This document shows, one piece after another, positions 9,562 through 15,142 of a DNA stretch of 30,766 nt. The stretch is taken from positions 1 through 30,766 of the IMG/VR virus record IMGVR_UViG_3300034071_000665; one strand, written 5' to 3'. Source of the DNA: a virus. The notes below the pieces were generated by a model that was given only the letters and a program-made list of their open reading frames with translations, searched no databases and was not told the origin of the DNA. Position numbers and translations under genes: made by a program. How positions within the stretch are numbered: the stretch's first letter is position 1; each line of letters begins with the position of its first letter.

Positions 9562-10347
9562 TCAGATTACGCGAGTCTTCTCATGTCCAACGCGAATCCG
9601 TGGGTCACACCACGTTTCAATGCCTGCCTCTTTTGCATCTAGACAGAACGATACGTCCTCTCCACACATATCTTGAACTGCACCAGATTCAAAGACTTGC
9701 ATCTTAGGAGCAAACCAAGGATATTCAAGACGTTCAAAGACACCATGACGAATCATAACCCATCCAAAACCTGTGTAATCCACGGTGAATGGTTTGCGTC
9801 TCTTTGCCATAGATTCAGTGGTTTCATGATTCATAACACCACCGTTCTTACGGAAGTCATCCTCTTCCAACCAGTGAGCAACTGAAGTAGTTACCCCATC
9901 CTCAGTGGCATACCAACCAGCAACGATTTCTTTTTCTTGCTGTGGGATACCTTCTTTGTCTGGTCCAGGTACTGCGAGATCGCACAGTTGCCAGAATTTT
10001 TCTGTATTAAACACAATGTCATTATCAATCCAAAGTTGATAATCGTATTGTAGCTTACCGTCCCAAGGAATTTGCTTAGGTCCACGAAGAACGTTTGCAC
10101 CAAGACACTTGCAACGTGCAAAGTTAACCATGGAAGAATAATCTTGAGAGATCTGAATACTCATACCATTTTGTACAAGGTCAAAACACAGTTGTACAAA
10201 TGATTTCAGAAATTGATAGGAGCAACCACGTCCTGGGAGACAAAAGACGATGCTCTTGCCCCTCATTCTCTCCCTAATTGCATCATAGTCCCACTGCTCT
10301 TGTGGTTGAGTCGGAGCTGTGGCTTTTACGGTGAATCCTTTTGCCAT
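9562..10347 (-). CDS. GT-A-fold glycosyltransferase-like protein
   Basis: 261 residues from ATG at 10347. The pattern fits a GT-A glycosyltransferase: an N-terminal Rossmann-like strand (KSIVFCLPGRGCSYQF, residues 31-46), a metal-binding DxD-type motif in LWIDNDIVF (D108-N-D110), an aromatic acceptor region (YTGFGWVMIR), and a late acidic motif CGEDVSFCLDAKEAGI, then DPRIRVGHEK, where a GED/His pair commonly closes the active site. Such genes recur near cyanophage structural genes and may modify virion proteins or another target; donor and acceptor cannot be read from sequence. It is followed within one base by the 56-residue gene, forming a four-gene group down to 8622. Confidence 0.75.
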   Translation of the reverse strand: MAKGFTVKATAPTQPQEQWDYDAIRERMRGKSIVFCLPGRGCSYQFLKSFVQLCFDLVQNGMSIQISQDYSSMVNFARCKCLGANVLRGPKQIPWDGKLQYDYQLWIDNDIVFNTEKFWQLCDLAVPGPDKEGIPQQEKEIVAGWYATEDGVTTSVAHWLEEDDFRKNGGVMNHETTESMAKRRKPFTVDYTGFGWVMIRHGVFERLEYPWFAPKMQVFESGAVQDMCGEDVSFCLDAKEAGIETWCDPRIRVGHEKTRVI

Positions 10348-10395
10348 GTTAATTAAGTTTCTTCAGGTCAATTCTAACGTTTAGTTTTTAGTTTG

Positions 10396-10557
10396 TCAAT
10401 AGGAAGACTCTACCATGAGTTGTCGATTTACTTCGACTTCCTCATAATCAAACTCTTTGTCTTTGAGTTCTTCCCACTTCTCTATGAATTCGTCTTCAGA
10501 GAGAACTGCGTCAACACAATGATTATCTTTGTCATAGATGTGATAAACTTTGTCCAT
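10396..10557 (-). CDS. Hypothetical small acidic protein, 53 aa
   Basis: 53 residues (MDKVYHIYDKDNHCVDAVLS...). A longer frame exists back to 10674, but ATG at 10557 is chosen: it has AGAGGA seven bases upstream and follows an extended -10 promoter whose transcript would begin inside the longer frame. The sequence looks like a beta-hairpin followed by an acidic helix (SEDEFIEKWEELKD). It is the last gene of the high-GC/early zone before the late genes. Function unknown. Confidence 0.7.
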   Translation of the reverse strand: MDKVYHIYDKDNHCVDAVLSEDEFIEKWEELKDKEFDYEEVEVNRQLMVESSY

Positions 10558-10591
10558 ATTAAATCCTCTTGACATTTTTATGTATAATGGT

Positions 10592-10613
10592 ATTATAGCA
10601 TACCCTTTAGGGT
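10592..10613 (-). promoter_or_regulatory. Extended -10 promoter with an overlapping palindrome
   Basis: The minus strand carries TGCTATAAT (-10 hexamer at 10592-10597), an ideal extended -10 element, with no convincing -35. Directly upstream is ACCCTAAAGGGT (10602-10613), a perfect 5-bp inverted repeat with a 2-base centre. A second inverted repeat, GGGAAA/TTTCCC with a 4-base gap, lies at 10630-10645. The arrangement resembles an operator-controlled promoter for the 53-aa gene. Confidence 0.6.
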
Positions 10614-10645
10614 TTATACGACCTTCTGAGGGAAATTTTTTTCCC

Positions 10646-10817
10646 AAAAATTTTTCATATGAAAGTGAAATCACTCACTCGAATTGTCACCTCTGTAGGT
10701 TAGGGTAGTGATCGATTTTATATACGGGGGGGGCGCAGGGGGCCGCATTAGTATAACTTATGAATCGATTTAACTGCCATAACGGATACTGATGAATGAA
10801 AGTGTCCGCACGAATAT
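10646..10817. other. Non-coding boundary between early-type and late genes
   Basis: About 170 bases with no supportable gene or tRNA. It holds a GC-rich island (10725-10746) with a run of eight G, flanked by TATATA-type AT sequence. It separates the terminator of the GC-richer small-gene cluster (right) from the promoter of the AT-rich late-side genes (left). Confidence 0.5.
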
Positions 10818-10843
10818 AAAAAACCCCCTCACGAATGAGGGGG
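10818..10843 (-). terminator. Rho-independent terminator
   Basis: The minus strand forms an 8-bp stem (CCCCCTCA/TGAGGGGG) with a 4-base loop, followed by six T. It closes the small-gene transcription unit ending with the 56-residue gene at 10855. Confidence 0.92.
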
Positions 10844-10854
10844 CAAAGTGTTAA

Positions 10855-11025
10855 TCAGGGCAGGCAACCTTTGGAGTCAAGTATACCAATGTGTAGAACA
10901 TTGTTATACAAACCAGCATAAAGTCTGCCGATTGATAACCCGAACTGCTCATCATCTTTCCATGCCTTTGTATCAACGCCAAAGTAGAAGATGGCGGCGA
11001 ATTGTTGAGGAGTAGAGAAGCGCAT
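10855..11025 (-). CDS. Hypothetical small protein, 56 aa
   Basis: 56 residues from ATG at 11025 (MRFSTPQQFAAIFYFGVDTK...) to TGA at 10855. A different frame is open over the same stretch, but this one has ordinary protein composition, a start right after the intergenic hairpin, and a stop 12 bases before the terminator. It contains a glycine- and aromatic-rich core (LSIGRLYAGLYNNVLHIGIL). There is no clear ribosome binding site. No family recognised. Confidence 0.7.
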   Translation of the reverse strand: MRFSTPQQFAAIFYFGVDTKAWKDDEQFGLSIGRLYAGLYNNVLHIGILDSKGCLP

Positions 11026-11051
11026 TGTGGTGATGATAGTGTTAACGAAGG

Positions 11052-11069
11052 GGGGGCATTTCTGCCCCC
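11052..11069. repeat. GC-rich intergenic hairpin
   Basis: GGGGGCA, 4-base loop, TGCCCCC: a perfect 7-bp stem between the stop of the 46-aa gene and the next start. It lacks a U-run, so it is not a classical terminator; it is one of several similar hairpins in the 10.8-16.7 kb cluster, here followed by a GTTAA tract. Confidence 0.65.
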
Positions 11070-11076
11070 GTTAAGT

Positions 11077-11217
11077 TTACTCCTCAGGACCGAAAGCACA
11101 CTCTAGAGAGTACATTTCCAGTTCCTGATCATCATCATAGAATGATGCCCAATCATCCTCAGTGGGGATATAAACATCCTCAATCTGAGGGTCACAAACG
11201 AAAGAATCGAAGTTCAT
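11077..11217 (-). CDS. Hypothetical very acidic protein, 46 aa
   Basis: 46 residues from ATG at 11217 (MNFDSFVCDPQIEDVYIPTE...). Around 30% Asp/Glu, only weakly basic, ending FGPEE. The frame extends further upstream, but the ATG after CACCTGAAA is preferred because the extension would run through the promoter-like CACCCCTTAAGAT. Its charge would suit a DNA mimic or an inhibitor peptide, but that is only inference. Confidence 0.65.
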   Translation of the reverse strand: MNFDSFVCDPQIEDVYIPTEDDWASFYDDDQELEMYSLECAFGPEE

Positions 11218-11305
11218 TTTCAGGTGTGGGGTTGTGCGGGTGTGTCCCGCTTGAATGTATCTTAAGGGGTGGGGGCACCCTATGGGCACCCCCTGTCACA
11301 TTTCG

Positions 11306-11566
11306 TTAGATTCCAGAGAGGGCAGCAATCAGGCGGTCACGCTTGCGGATTTGCTCAAAGTTCACAAACCACAGATCCCGCTTTCCGTTATCGGAACGGG
11401 TGGCACCTAGAACGCCATCCTTTTCGAGGTCAACCATAAGGGCGTGAATGGTGCCCTTATGGCGACGGGGGTCAAGACCCATAGAGCGCACAAGGTCGCT
11501 GCAGGTCTGGGGTCCGTCGTTGATCAGGCGGGTACGGATTGCGGCGCGGATGATGGAAGCGAACAT
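11306..11566 (-). CDS. Winged helix-turn-helix DNA-binding protein
   Basis: 86 residues from ATG at 11566, the whole protein being one wHTH domain: helix 1 (ASIIRAAIRTRLIND), an HTH (residues about 20-50, TCSDLVRSMGLDPRRHKGTI then HALMVDLEKDGVLG), and a beta wing (ATRSDNGKRDLWFV), ending in a basic helix. The layout fits a MarR/IclR-type or Mrr-N-like wing domain. It is the only clear regulator candidate in the window. Its -10 like CTAGGATAC lies 45 bases upstream. It sits among short early-type genes, so it may act on the host or on the palindromic sites nearby; neither is shown. Confidence 0.75.
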   Translation of the reverse strand: MFASIIRAAIRTRLINDGPQTCSDLVRSMGLDPRRHKGTIHALMVDLEKDGVLGATRSDNGKRDLWFVNFEQIRKRDRLIAALSGI

Positions 11567-11630
11567 GGTCGGTTTGGGGTTGGGCGAGGTCCGTTTGCCT
11601 CGCTTGACAGTATCCTAGACGGTCGGGCGG

Positions 11631-11798
11631 TCAGGTCGTGACCAGAACGGGCGAATCGTTACAATCGGAAATAATGTTAACTTGCTCAAAAAATTGCATC
11701 CATTCCTCATCACTTAAGACGGTGCAGTTCTTTTCAACAAGTTCAGCGATTCTTTCGGCGGGAAGTTTAAACCGAAGGCGGGAGGGATAGTGTGTCAT
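11631..11798 (-). CDS. Hypothetical small protein, 55 aa
   Basis: 55 residues from ATG at 11798 (MTHYPSRLRFKLPAERIAEL...) to TGA at 11631. The start overlaps the stop of the 35-residue membrane peptide gene as ATGA, strong support for coupled translation. A basic N-terminus is followed by acidic helices (SDEEWMQFFEQV). No family recognised. Confidence 0.75.
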   Translation of the reverse strand: MTHYPSRLRFKLPAERIAELVEKNCTVLSDEEWMQFFEQVNIISDCNDSPVLVTT

Positions 11799-11902
11799 TC
11801 TTGAATGATGTTAGCGACGGTGTGCAATGTTGCAGCGGTGGTGTTTCTAACTGGTGATGAGAATAGAAACGCAACCGCAAAAATCAGAAAGAATGTTCTC
11901 AT
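11795..11902 (-). CDS. Tiny membrane or exported peptide, 35 aa
   Basis: 35 residues, MRTFFLIFAVAFLFSSPVRN followed by a polar tail. One hydrophobic segment covers residues 3-16 after a single Arg, so it is a small inner-membrane peptide or a signal-peptide-like product. Both ends overlap neighbours as ATGA, placing it in the middle of a three-gene coupled set (11631-12060). Too short for homology claims; the double overlap is the main evidence. Confidence 0.7.
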   Translation of the reverse strand: MRTFFLIFAVAFLFSSPVRNTTAATLHTVANIIQE

Positions 11903-12060
11903 TTTTGACCCTCACTGAAAGTAACAACCTCAGCAGGAGAACCACAGGAACGATAGAAATCTACCATACGCTTTGCCTCATCAATTGTGGGGAAAGTTTG
12001 CTCCCGCCATTCACAAGAATTGTAGGGAGTTTGGTAGCGAATGGTGATACCGAGTGCCAT
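11899..12060 (-). CDS. Hypothetical small protein, 53 aa
   Basis: 53 residues from ATG at 12060 (MALGITIRYQTPYNSCEWRE...). The pattern (short beta strand, then an FPTIDEAKRMVDFYRSCG helix, then strand) resembles small phage proteins with a beta-alpha-beta layout. Its stop overlaps the next start as ATGA. It follows a GC-rich hairpin at 12089-12108. Function unknown. Confidence 0.75.
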   Translation of the reverse strand: MALGITIRYQTPYNSCEWREQTFPTIDEAKRMVDFYRSCGSPAEVVTFSEGQK

Positions 12061-12088
12061 GATCTTGTGGGTTTGAAGGTGAAGAATT

Positions 12089-12108
12089 GGGGGGGAATTT
12101 CACCCCCC
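12089..12108. repeat. GC-rich intergenic hairpin
   Basis: Runs of G and C (GGGGGG/CCCCCC) flank AATTTCA between two genes; the right flank reads GTTGTTGTTAAC. One of the recurring intergenic stems of this cluster, without a U-run. Confidence 0.6.
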
Positions 12109-12121
12109 GTTGTTGTTAACC

Positions 12122-12307
12122 TCAGGCAGTTACAACTGCCACAGTGTAACTAGGACCGCCAAGATTGAAGGTGCCAATCTTAACAGGAACTCCACCGAGT
12201 TCAGCACTCCAATCAAACGCGGCATCGTATGCCTGATCTTGAGTGTAGAACCATTCCTGATCAGCAGGAACGAAATCGGTGTGGTCGGGGAGAATGTAGA
12301 ACCGCAT
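12122..12307 (-). CDS. Hypothetical small protein, 61 aa
   Basis: 61 residues from ATG at 12307 (MRFYILPDHTDFVPADQEWF...). It reads as two short strands, a helix (DQAYDAAFDWSAEL) and two further strands ending TVAVVTA, a compact beta-alpha-beta fold. The leader is GGGACACCCCC-ATG, matching the cluster's unusual C-rich leaders; a TAGGAT -10-like element lies 26 bases upstream. No family recognised. Confidence 0.75.
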   Translation of the reverse strand: MRFYILPDHTDFVPADQEWFYTQDQAYDAAFDWSAELGGVPVKIGTFNLGGPSYTVAVVTA

Positions 12308-12348
12308 GGGGGTGTCCCGTGTTGACCTTGGTATCCTACAGCATGGGA

Positions 12349-12368
12349 GGGGGGCACCCGTGCCCCCC
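12349..12368. repeat. GC-rich intergenic hairpin
   Basis: GGGGGGCAC-CC-GTGCCCCCC, an almost perfect 20-base palindrome with up to 9 bp, just downstream of the 205-residue gene and followed on the plus strand by GTTAAC. No U-run; it may act as an attenuator, RNA-processing site or 3'-end protector. Confidence 0.7.
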
Positions 12369-12380
12369 GTTAACAAAGGT

Positions 12381-12998
12381 TCACACTAGACCTTTGTGTA
12401 TCCTACGATACGCGACCCATGTAATCGCCTGAACTTGTGCCGCTGAATGATACTTTTCGGTGACGCTTGAGATTAACTTAGCAGCGTCACGGTAAGCATC
12501 TTGAATCAGCAGGAAAGTTTTGTCTGACATAGAAGGAACTTCTTTCAGGTTAGAAACACTTCCGTTCCAAATGTTGTAGGCGTGACCATCAATGCAGGGA
12601 GTGTCAGAATTGCCATCCTTTGCAATACAATTGTAGAAGGCAATTGTTTTGTTTCCGCGTAGAACTTTCTCGATATACTGATCAGAATCGAGTTGCAGTT
12701 CAATGATAGTCCGCGCCTTATCTTTGTTGATAGAATAGGTTGAGACTTTCACATTCTCAAACGGAATTTCATAACAATAGGCGCGGAGCATTGTTTCAGC
12801 ATCCTCTACATTTTGATCCCATTTGTTGTTAGGAGAAAGTGCAGCGATAACACCTGCCACGGTGTTAGGGCAGAAACCATACTTTTCGCCTAAAGTAACA
12901 CAAACCATGTAGGCGTTGTGATACCATTGGGCGCCCATCTGCCGATCCAGAGTGTTGCTCTGGAAATAGGTTGCGATGATCGAATCGGTGTGTGCCAT
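12381..12998 (-). CDS. Phage protein of a helix-rich, glycosylase-like family (DUF7178-like)
   Basis: 205 residues from ATG at 12998 (MAHTDSIIATYFQSN...). The frame extends 17 codons further, but that part overlaps the promoter and the C-rich leader favours ATG at 12998. Characteristic blocks are TVAGVIAALSPNNKWDQNVE (residues about 46-65), NKDKARTIIE, VLRGNKTIAFYNCI and PCIDGHAYNIWNG. The same order (ALSPNNKW, then KT..FY..NI, then IDGHA) occurs in an actinophage/cyanophage family I recall as DUF7178, and the layout is reminiscent of HhH-GPD DNA glycosylases, with the GNK lysine and the Asp of IDGH as candidate active-site residues. That enzymatic reading is inference. Confidence 0.7.
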   Translation of the reverse strand: MAHTDSIIATYFQSNTLDRQMGAQWYHNAYMVCVTLGEKYGFCPNTVAGVIAALSPNNKWDQNVEDAETMLRAYCYEIPFENVKVSTYSINKDKARTIIELQLDSDQYIEKVLRGNKTIAFYNCIAKDGNSDTPCIDGHAYNIWNGSVSNLKEVPSMSDKTFLLIQDAYRDAAKLISSVTEKYHSAAQVQAITWVAYRRIHKGLV

Positions 12999-13021
12999 GG
13001 GGGTGGGTTGGCGTTGCCAGA

Positions 13022-13049
13022 ATCCTACAGCATCGGGGGCACCCTGCAA
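13022..13049 (-). promoter_or_regulatory. Sigma70-type promoter for the 205-aa gene
   Basis: Minus strand TTGCAG (13044-13049), 16-base spacer, TAGGAT (13022-13027), 24 bases before the ATG. Similar TAGGATAC elements occur upstream of the 61-aa gene (12333-12338) and the wHTH gene (about 11612-11617). Confidence 0.6.
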
Positions 13050-13170
13050 CGGGTTTTACCATCAGGGTTTCTTATGGGTGACATCAGAAATACTTATGAG
13101 CCAGGGGTTGACTTTTAGGGGGCACCGCCCCTACGCTAGAGGGCGGGAGGGGTGGGAAGCATACAGGTAT
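13050..13170. other. Intergenic region, possible plus-strand RNA
   Basis: No gene. The plus strand has TTGACT at 13108-13113, then GC-rich sequence with a short stem (AGGGG/CCCCT) and only a poor -10 (TACGCT). The stretch ends at the near-symmetrical terminator at 13171-13198. A small plus-strand RNA is conceivable but weakly supported. Confidence 0.25.
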
Positions 13171-13198
13171 AAAAAAACCCCGCCATCGGCGGGGTTTT
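13171..13198 (-). terminator. Rho-independent terminator
   Basis: Minus strand stem CCCCGCC/GGCGGGG with a 3-base loop, extended by A-T pairs, followed by seven T. It closes the unit ending with the 62-residue gene. The plus strand shows the same stem with four T, so weak bidirectional activity is possible. Confidence 0.92.
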
Positions 13199-13206
13199 GT
13201 GTTAGA

Positions 13207-13395
13207 TTAGAACTCTACAATCCAGTCAGGATCTTTGTTTAGATTAACCCAGAAGTGGTTTCTACCGTTGTGACTGGTGAGGAATACTTTATCCCCTTTG
13301 TGTTGTTCTACAATACATTCATCAATTCCATCCATTAAATTAGCAAATCTGTTTTTTGCTTTTTTAGATACAGGCGTGACGAATGCGGTGTCCAT
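13207..13395 (-). CDS. Hypothetical small basic protein, 62 aa
   Basis: 62 residues from ATG at 13395 (MDTAFVTPVSKKAKNRFANL...). A Lys-rich N-terminal part is followed by a beta-rich part (CIVEQHKGDKVFLTSHNGRN then HFWVNLNKDPDWIVEF) that looks like a small beta-barrel. It starts 4 bases after the 43-aa gene and ends 9 bases before the terminator, so it is the last gene of its unit. No family recognised. Confidence 0.75.
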   Translation of the reverse strand: MDTAFVTPVSKKAKNRFANLMDGIDECIVEQHKGDKVFLTSHNGRNHFWVNLNKDPDWIVEF

Positions 13396-13399
13396 GGTG

Positions 13400-13531
13400 T
13401 CAGAAATCGATTGGTTCTAGAGTCGCTTGCATTGTATCATCAGAAGCGGCGATGGTGTCAAGAATCTTGAGGATTTCTTCACCATTGTTACCCTGACGAA
13501 GCATTGAAATCAGAATCGAAGCGTTTTCCAT
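13400..13531 (-). CDS. Hypothetical small helical protein, 43 aa
   Basis: 43 residues from ATG at 13531 (MENASILISMLRQGNNGEEI...). It is one long amphipathic helical stretch (residues 4-33), acidic overall. The start lies 13 bases after the third palindrome of the upstream CTCGACGAG array, followed by TATCAC and TATCAT. Function unknown. Confidence 0.75.
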   Translation of the reverse strand: MENASILISMLRQGNNGEEILKILDTIAASDDTMQATLEPIDF

Positions 13532-13543
13532 GATACGTGATAC

Positions 13544-13605
13544 CTAGTCGAGATTTGTAAGTGTGATAAACTCGTCGAGATTAAATGTGATAATCTCGAC
13601 GAGAT
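13544..13605 (-). repeat. Array of three CTCGACGAG palindromes (regulatory)
   Basis: Centres at 13548 (degenerate, CTCGACTAG), 13575 and 13599 (perfect CTCGACGAG/CTCGTCGAG), spaced 27 and 24 bases. On the minus strand each is followed after 1-2 bases by TATCAC, a -10-like element. The array fills the gap upstream of the 43-aa gene, so an operator/promoter role is likely. The same palindrome occurs at 15578-15588 and five times at 17267-17415. Confidence 0.8.
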
Positions 13606-13614
13606 CTGTTGCTA

Positions 13615-13827
13615 TCAGGCAGCGACCAGTTGCTCGCTCTTGATGGCAGCGTTAACAAAGCGACCCACGCTACCCTGAGCATTGATGGTGCTGGTCAGTT
13701 CGCTAACAAACTGATCAACTTGGGGCACAGCGTAGGTATACTCACGACCACCGTTGAAGGTGATGGTCACTTTACCATCTTGCACGTCGCTGATGGACTC
13801 GATGGCGGAAGAAGTGAAGTTAAACAT
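13615..13827 (-). CDS. KTSC-like domain small protein, 70 aa
   Basis: 70 residues from ATG at 13827 (MFNFTSSAIESISDVQDGKV...). The frame extends upstream to 13947, but that part covers the promoter and looks non-protein-like. The pattern V-x-I-TFNGGREYTYAVP (residues 20-35), then a helix, then GSVGRFVNAAIKSEQL, fits the KTSC domain (strand, G-x-x-Y-x-Y-x-V-P, helix, G-x-F-x-N-x-x-I), though the name-giving C-terminal residues are not clear. KTSC proteins are small and of uncertain function. Driven by a strong promoter at 13898-13926. Confidence 0.7.
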   Translation of the reverse strand: MFNFTSSAIESISDVQDGKVTITFNGGREYTYAVPQVDQFVSELTSTINAQGSVGRFVNAAIKSEQLVAA

Positions 13828-13897
13828 AATGAATTCAAAAAGTAAAGGTTTGAGTGAAGTGTTTTGAGCGGGATGCTTCACCCCCGCTTGTGAACCT

Positions 13898-13926
13898 AGA
13901 TTAGCATCACCGCCGTGCGGTGTCAA
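13898..13926 (-). promoter_or_regulatory. Strong sigma70 promoter with a palindrome in the spacer
   Basis: TTGACA (13921-13926), 17-base spacer, TAATCT (13898-13903), 70 bases upstream of the 70-aa gene. The spacer contains ACCGC-ACG-GCGGT, a perfect 5-bp inverted repeat well placed for a repressor. The promoter overlaps the 3' end of the upstream 47-aa gene. Confidence 0.75.
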
Positions 13927-14050
13927 CCTCTTGGACCACTTCGACAACTGTCACAATCTGTTTATCTTCGTTGAGATAATTTGTTGTGATTTCATTCGGT
14001 CCTGTAATTACTTGACCGACAACGTATGCAACAAGCAAGGATTCAATCAT
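13907..14050 (-). CDS. Hypothetical small protein, 47 aa
   Basis: 47 residues from ATG at 14050 (MIESLLVAYVVGQVITGPNE...) to TGA at 13907. The hydrophobic N-terminus (residues 4-16) could insert in the membrane or be a buried strand; the rest is polar and ends in a basic TARR. It starts 3 bases after the stop of the 46-aa gene. Its last codons hold the promoter of the next gene. Function unknown. Confidence 0.7.
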   Translation of the reverse strand: MIESLLVAYVVGQVITGPNEITTNYLNEDKQIVTVVEVVQEVDTARR

Positions 14051-14053
14051 GAT

Positions 14054-14194
14054 TCAATAATGATGGCGAGACATGACACAGTTGGGGTCATTATACCAAT
14101 CAGAATCTTCATAATCTTTGTATTCTGTTTCTTGATAATCTTCTTCCAACATTGTGGGCATTGGAATGTCGTTAACCCAGGTGATGTCAGTCAT
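14054..14194 (-). CDS. Hypothetical acidic, Tyr-rich protein, 46 aa
   Basis: 46 residues from ATG at 14194 (MTDITWVNDIPMPTMLEEDY...), about one quarter Asp/Glu and six Tyr, ending MSRHHY. Probably unstructured or a short interaction peptide. It is the first gene after the promoter at 14216-14244, with the start 22 bases downstream of the -10. Confidence 0.65.
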   Translation of the reverse strand: MTDITWVNDIPMPTMLEEDYQETEYKDYEDSDWYNDPNCVMSRHHY

Positions 14195-14215
14195 GAATCT
14201 GTGTTGAACAAACGT

Positions 14216-14244
14216 AGTATGGAATGGATTGGGTCAGAAGTCAA
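14216..14244 (-). promoter_or_regulatory. Sigma70 promoter TTGACT-17-CATACT (twin 1)
   Basis: TTGACT at 14239-14244, exactly 17 bases, CATACT at 14216-14221. A TGGGTCAG/CTGACCCA inverted repeat spans the -35 region. The upstream block (AGTCAACCCCCTGACCCAT) recurs exactly at the second promoter 700 bases away. Confidence 0.75.
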
Positions 14245-14269
14245 CCCCCTGACCCATAAGGATTGGTTA

Positions 14270-14728
14270 TCAATCCAGGGTGAATCGCTCAACCCCCATC
14301 ATGTCGTTATACTGTTGCAACATGGTTTTCAGGGTTTGACCAGCACGATCGAACGATTTCGTGATGACATCGTTATACTGATCGTAGTATGCAATTTGTC
14401 CATGAATACCCATTGCCGAAGCAACAGGATTCTTTCGGAACGATTGAATACCTGTAGCAGCAAGTTTGCGGTCAAAAACTTTTGCTTGACCGTTGAGAGT
14501 ATAAGCGCACAGATACTCTTCAAACACAGGTGCAATTTCTTCCTTTGTAAAAGGAACACGCTTTTGATCCTCAATCGTCAGAGAATCAATTTGTTCTTGA
14601 ATTGCTTTAGAAACTGCACGGAATCGAATCCGTTCTTCACGCTCATCAAAAGTGTTAATCATGCCAAATTGCATGACACTGTTGTAGTTGTCCTCGTAGA
14701 AGTTCAGATCTTCTTGAGTGAGAGTCAT
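14270..14728 (-). CDS. Hypothetical helical protein, 152 aa
   Basis: 152 residues from ATG at 14728 (MTLTQEDLNFYEDNYNSVMQ...). Almost entirely helical and polar, with recognisable segments EREERIRFRAVSKAIQEQID (residues about 29-48) and a central KVFDRKLAATGIQSFRKNP block. No catalytic motif, signal or membrane segment. It is one of the larger proteins of this early-type cluster; another frame of the same stretch is also long, but this one has the natural start and composition. Function unknown. Confidence 0.8.
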   Translation of the reverse strand: MTLTQEDLNFYEDNYNSVMQFGMINTFDEREERIRFRAVSKAIQEQIDSLTIEDQKRVPFTKEEIAPVFEEYLCAYTLNGQAKVFDRKLAATGIQSFRKNPVASAMGIHGQIAYYDQYNDVITKSFDRAGQTLKTMLQQYNDMMGVERFTLD

Positions 14729-14759
14729 AATAAAGAAAAAAGTTGCGGTGGGTGAGCAA

Positions 14760-14891
14760 TCAAATCATACCACGGCGACCGAGGTCTGCCCACACATGGG
14801 ACGGGGCAGCAGCTGGCACACCAGTGGCGGTGGTGTTCTTGACCCATACCATTTGGCGGGTCTTGAGGTCGGAGGCGCAAACCAGAGTCAT
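14760..14891 (-). CDS. Hypothetical small protein, 43 aa
   Basis: 43 residues from ATG at 14891 (MTLVCASDLKTRQMVWVKNT...). ATG at 14891 is chosen over the longer frame (to 14957) because the extension crosses the promoter; the leader reads GGGAACACCCC-ATG like other genes here. The C-terminal WADLGRRGMI is basic. Ala-Thr-Gly rich in the middle. No family recognised. Confidence 0.65.
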   Translation of the reverse strand: MTLVCASDLKTRQMVWVKNTTATGVPAAAPSHVWADLGRRGMI

Positions 14892-14906
14892 GGGGTGTTC
14901 CCGTGA

Positions 14907-14944
14907 ACTGATGTCAGTATGGGTCAGAACGGCAGCAAAGTCAA
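14907..14944 (-). promoter_or_regulatory. Sigma70 promoter TTGACT-17-CATACT (twin 2) with a palindrome at the start site
   Basis: TTGACT at 14939-14944, 17 bases, CATACT at 14916-14921. It shares the upstream block and geometry of the promoter at 14216-14244. Overlapping the -10 and reaching the likely start site is ACTGATGTCAGT (14907-14918), a 5-bp inverted repeat also found at 16142-16153 and 27689-27700. Confidence 0.78.
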
Positions 14945-14966
14945 CCCCCTGACCCATTAGCGTTTC

Positions 14967-15140
14967 TTATCCTTCCAGAAGTTCAGGATAGTATTCTTCA
15001 CATTCAGTGATCAATTCTTCTTCAGAATACTTATCATAACCCTCCTCAAGATAATCATAACAAAGTTGGGTCATTGTCTTAAGGTCCATGTCATCCAACA
15101 TCTGCTGAATAAGTGCAGTTTGAAGTTCAGAACGGTTCAT
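14967..15140 (-). CDS. Hypothetical acidic helical protein, 57 aa
   Basis: 57 residues from ATG at 15140 (MNRSELQTALIQQMLDDMDL...) to TAA at 14967. Two amphipathic helices; the second half is very acidic with repeated Glu-Tyr (YSEEELITECEEYYPELLEG). It starts 2 bases after the stop of the 59-aa gene and ends just before the twin-2 promoter. Similar short acidic helical proteins recur in the window. Function unknown. Confidence 0.78.
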   Translation of the reverse strand: MNRSELQTALIQQMLDDMDLKTMTQLCYDYLEEGYDKYSEEELITECEEYYPELLEG

Positions 15141-15142
15141 GA

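Noticed and set aside
10851-11099. An 82-codon minus-strand frame
   Set aside because: Crosses the intergenic hairpin and gives an unnatural sequence; the 56-aa frame at 10855-11025 has better composition and position.
13108-13137. Plus-strand promoter TTGACT-18-TACGCT driving a small RNA
   Set aside because: The -10 matches only half of the consensus; kept only as a weak possibility in the intergenic entry.
13931-14755. A 274-codon plus-strand frame
   Set aside because: It lies opposite three minus-strand genes with better starts and known promoters; the translation is rich in Cys, His and hydrophobics typical of a shadow frame.
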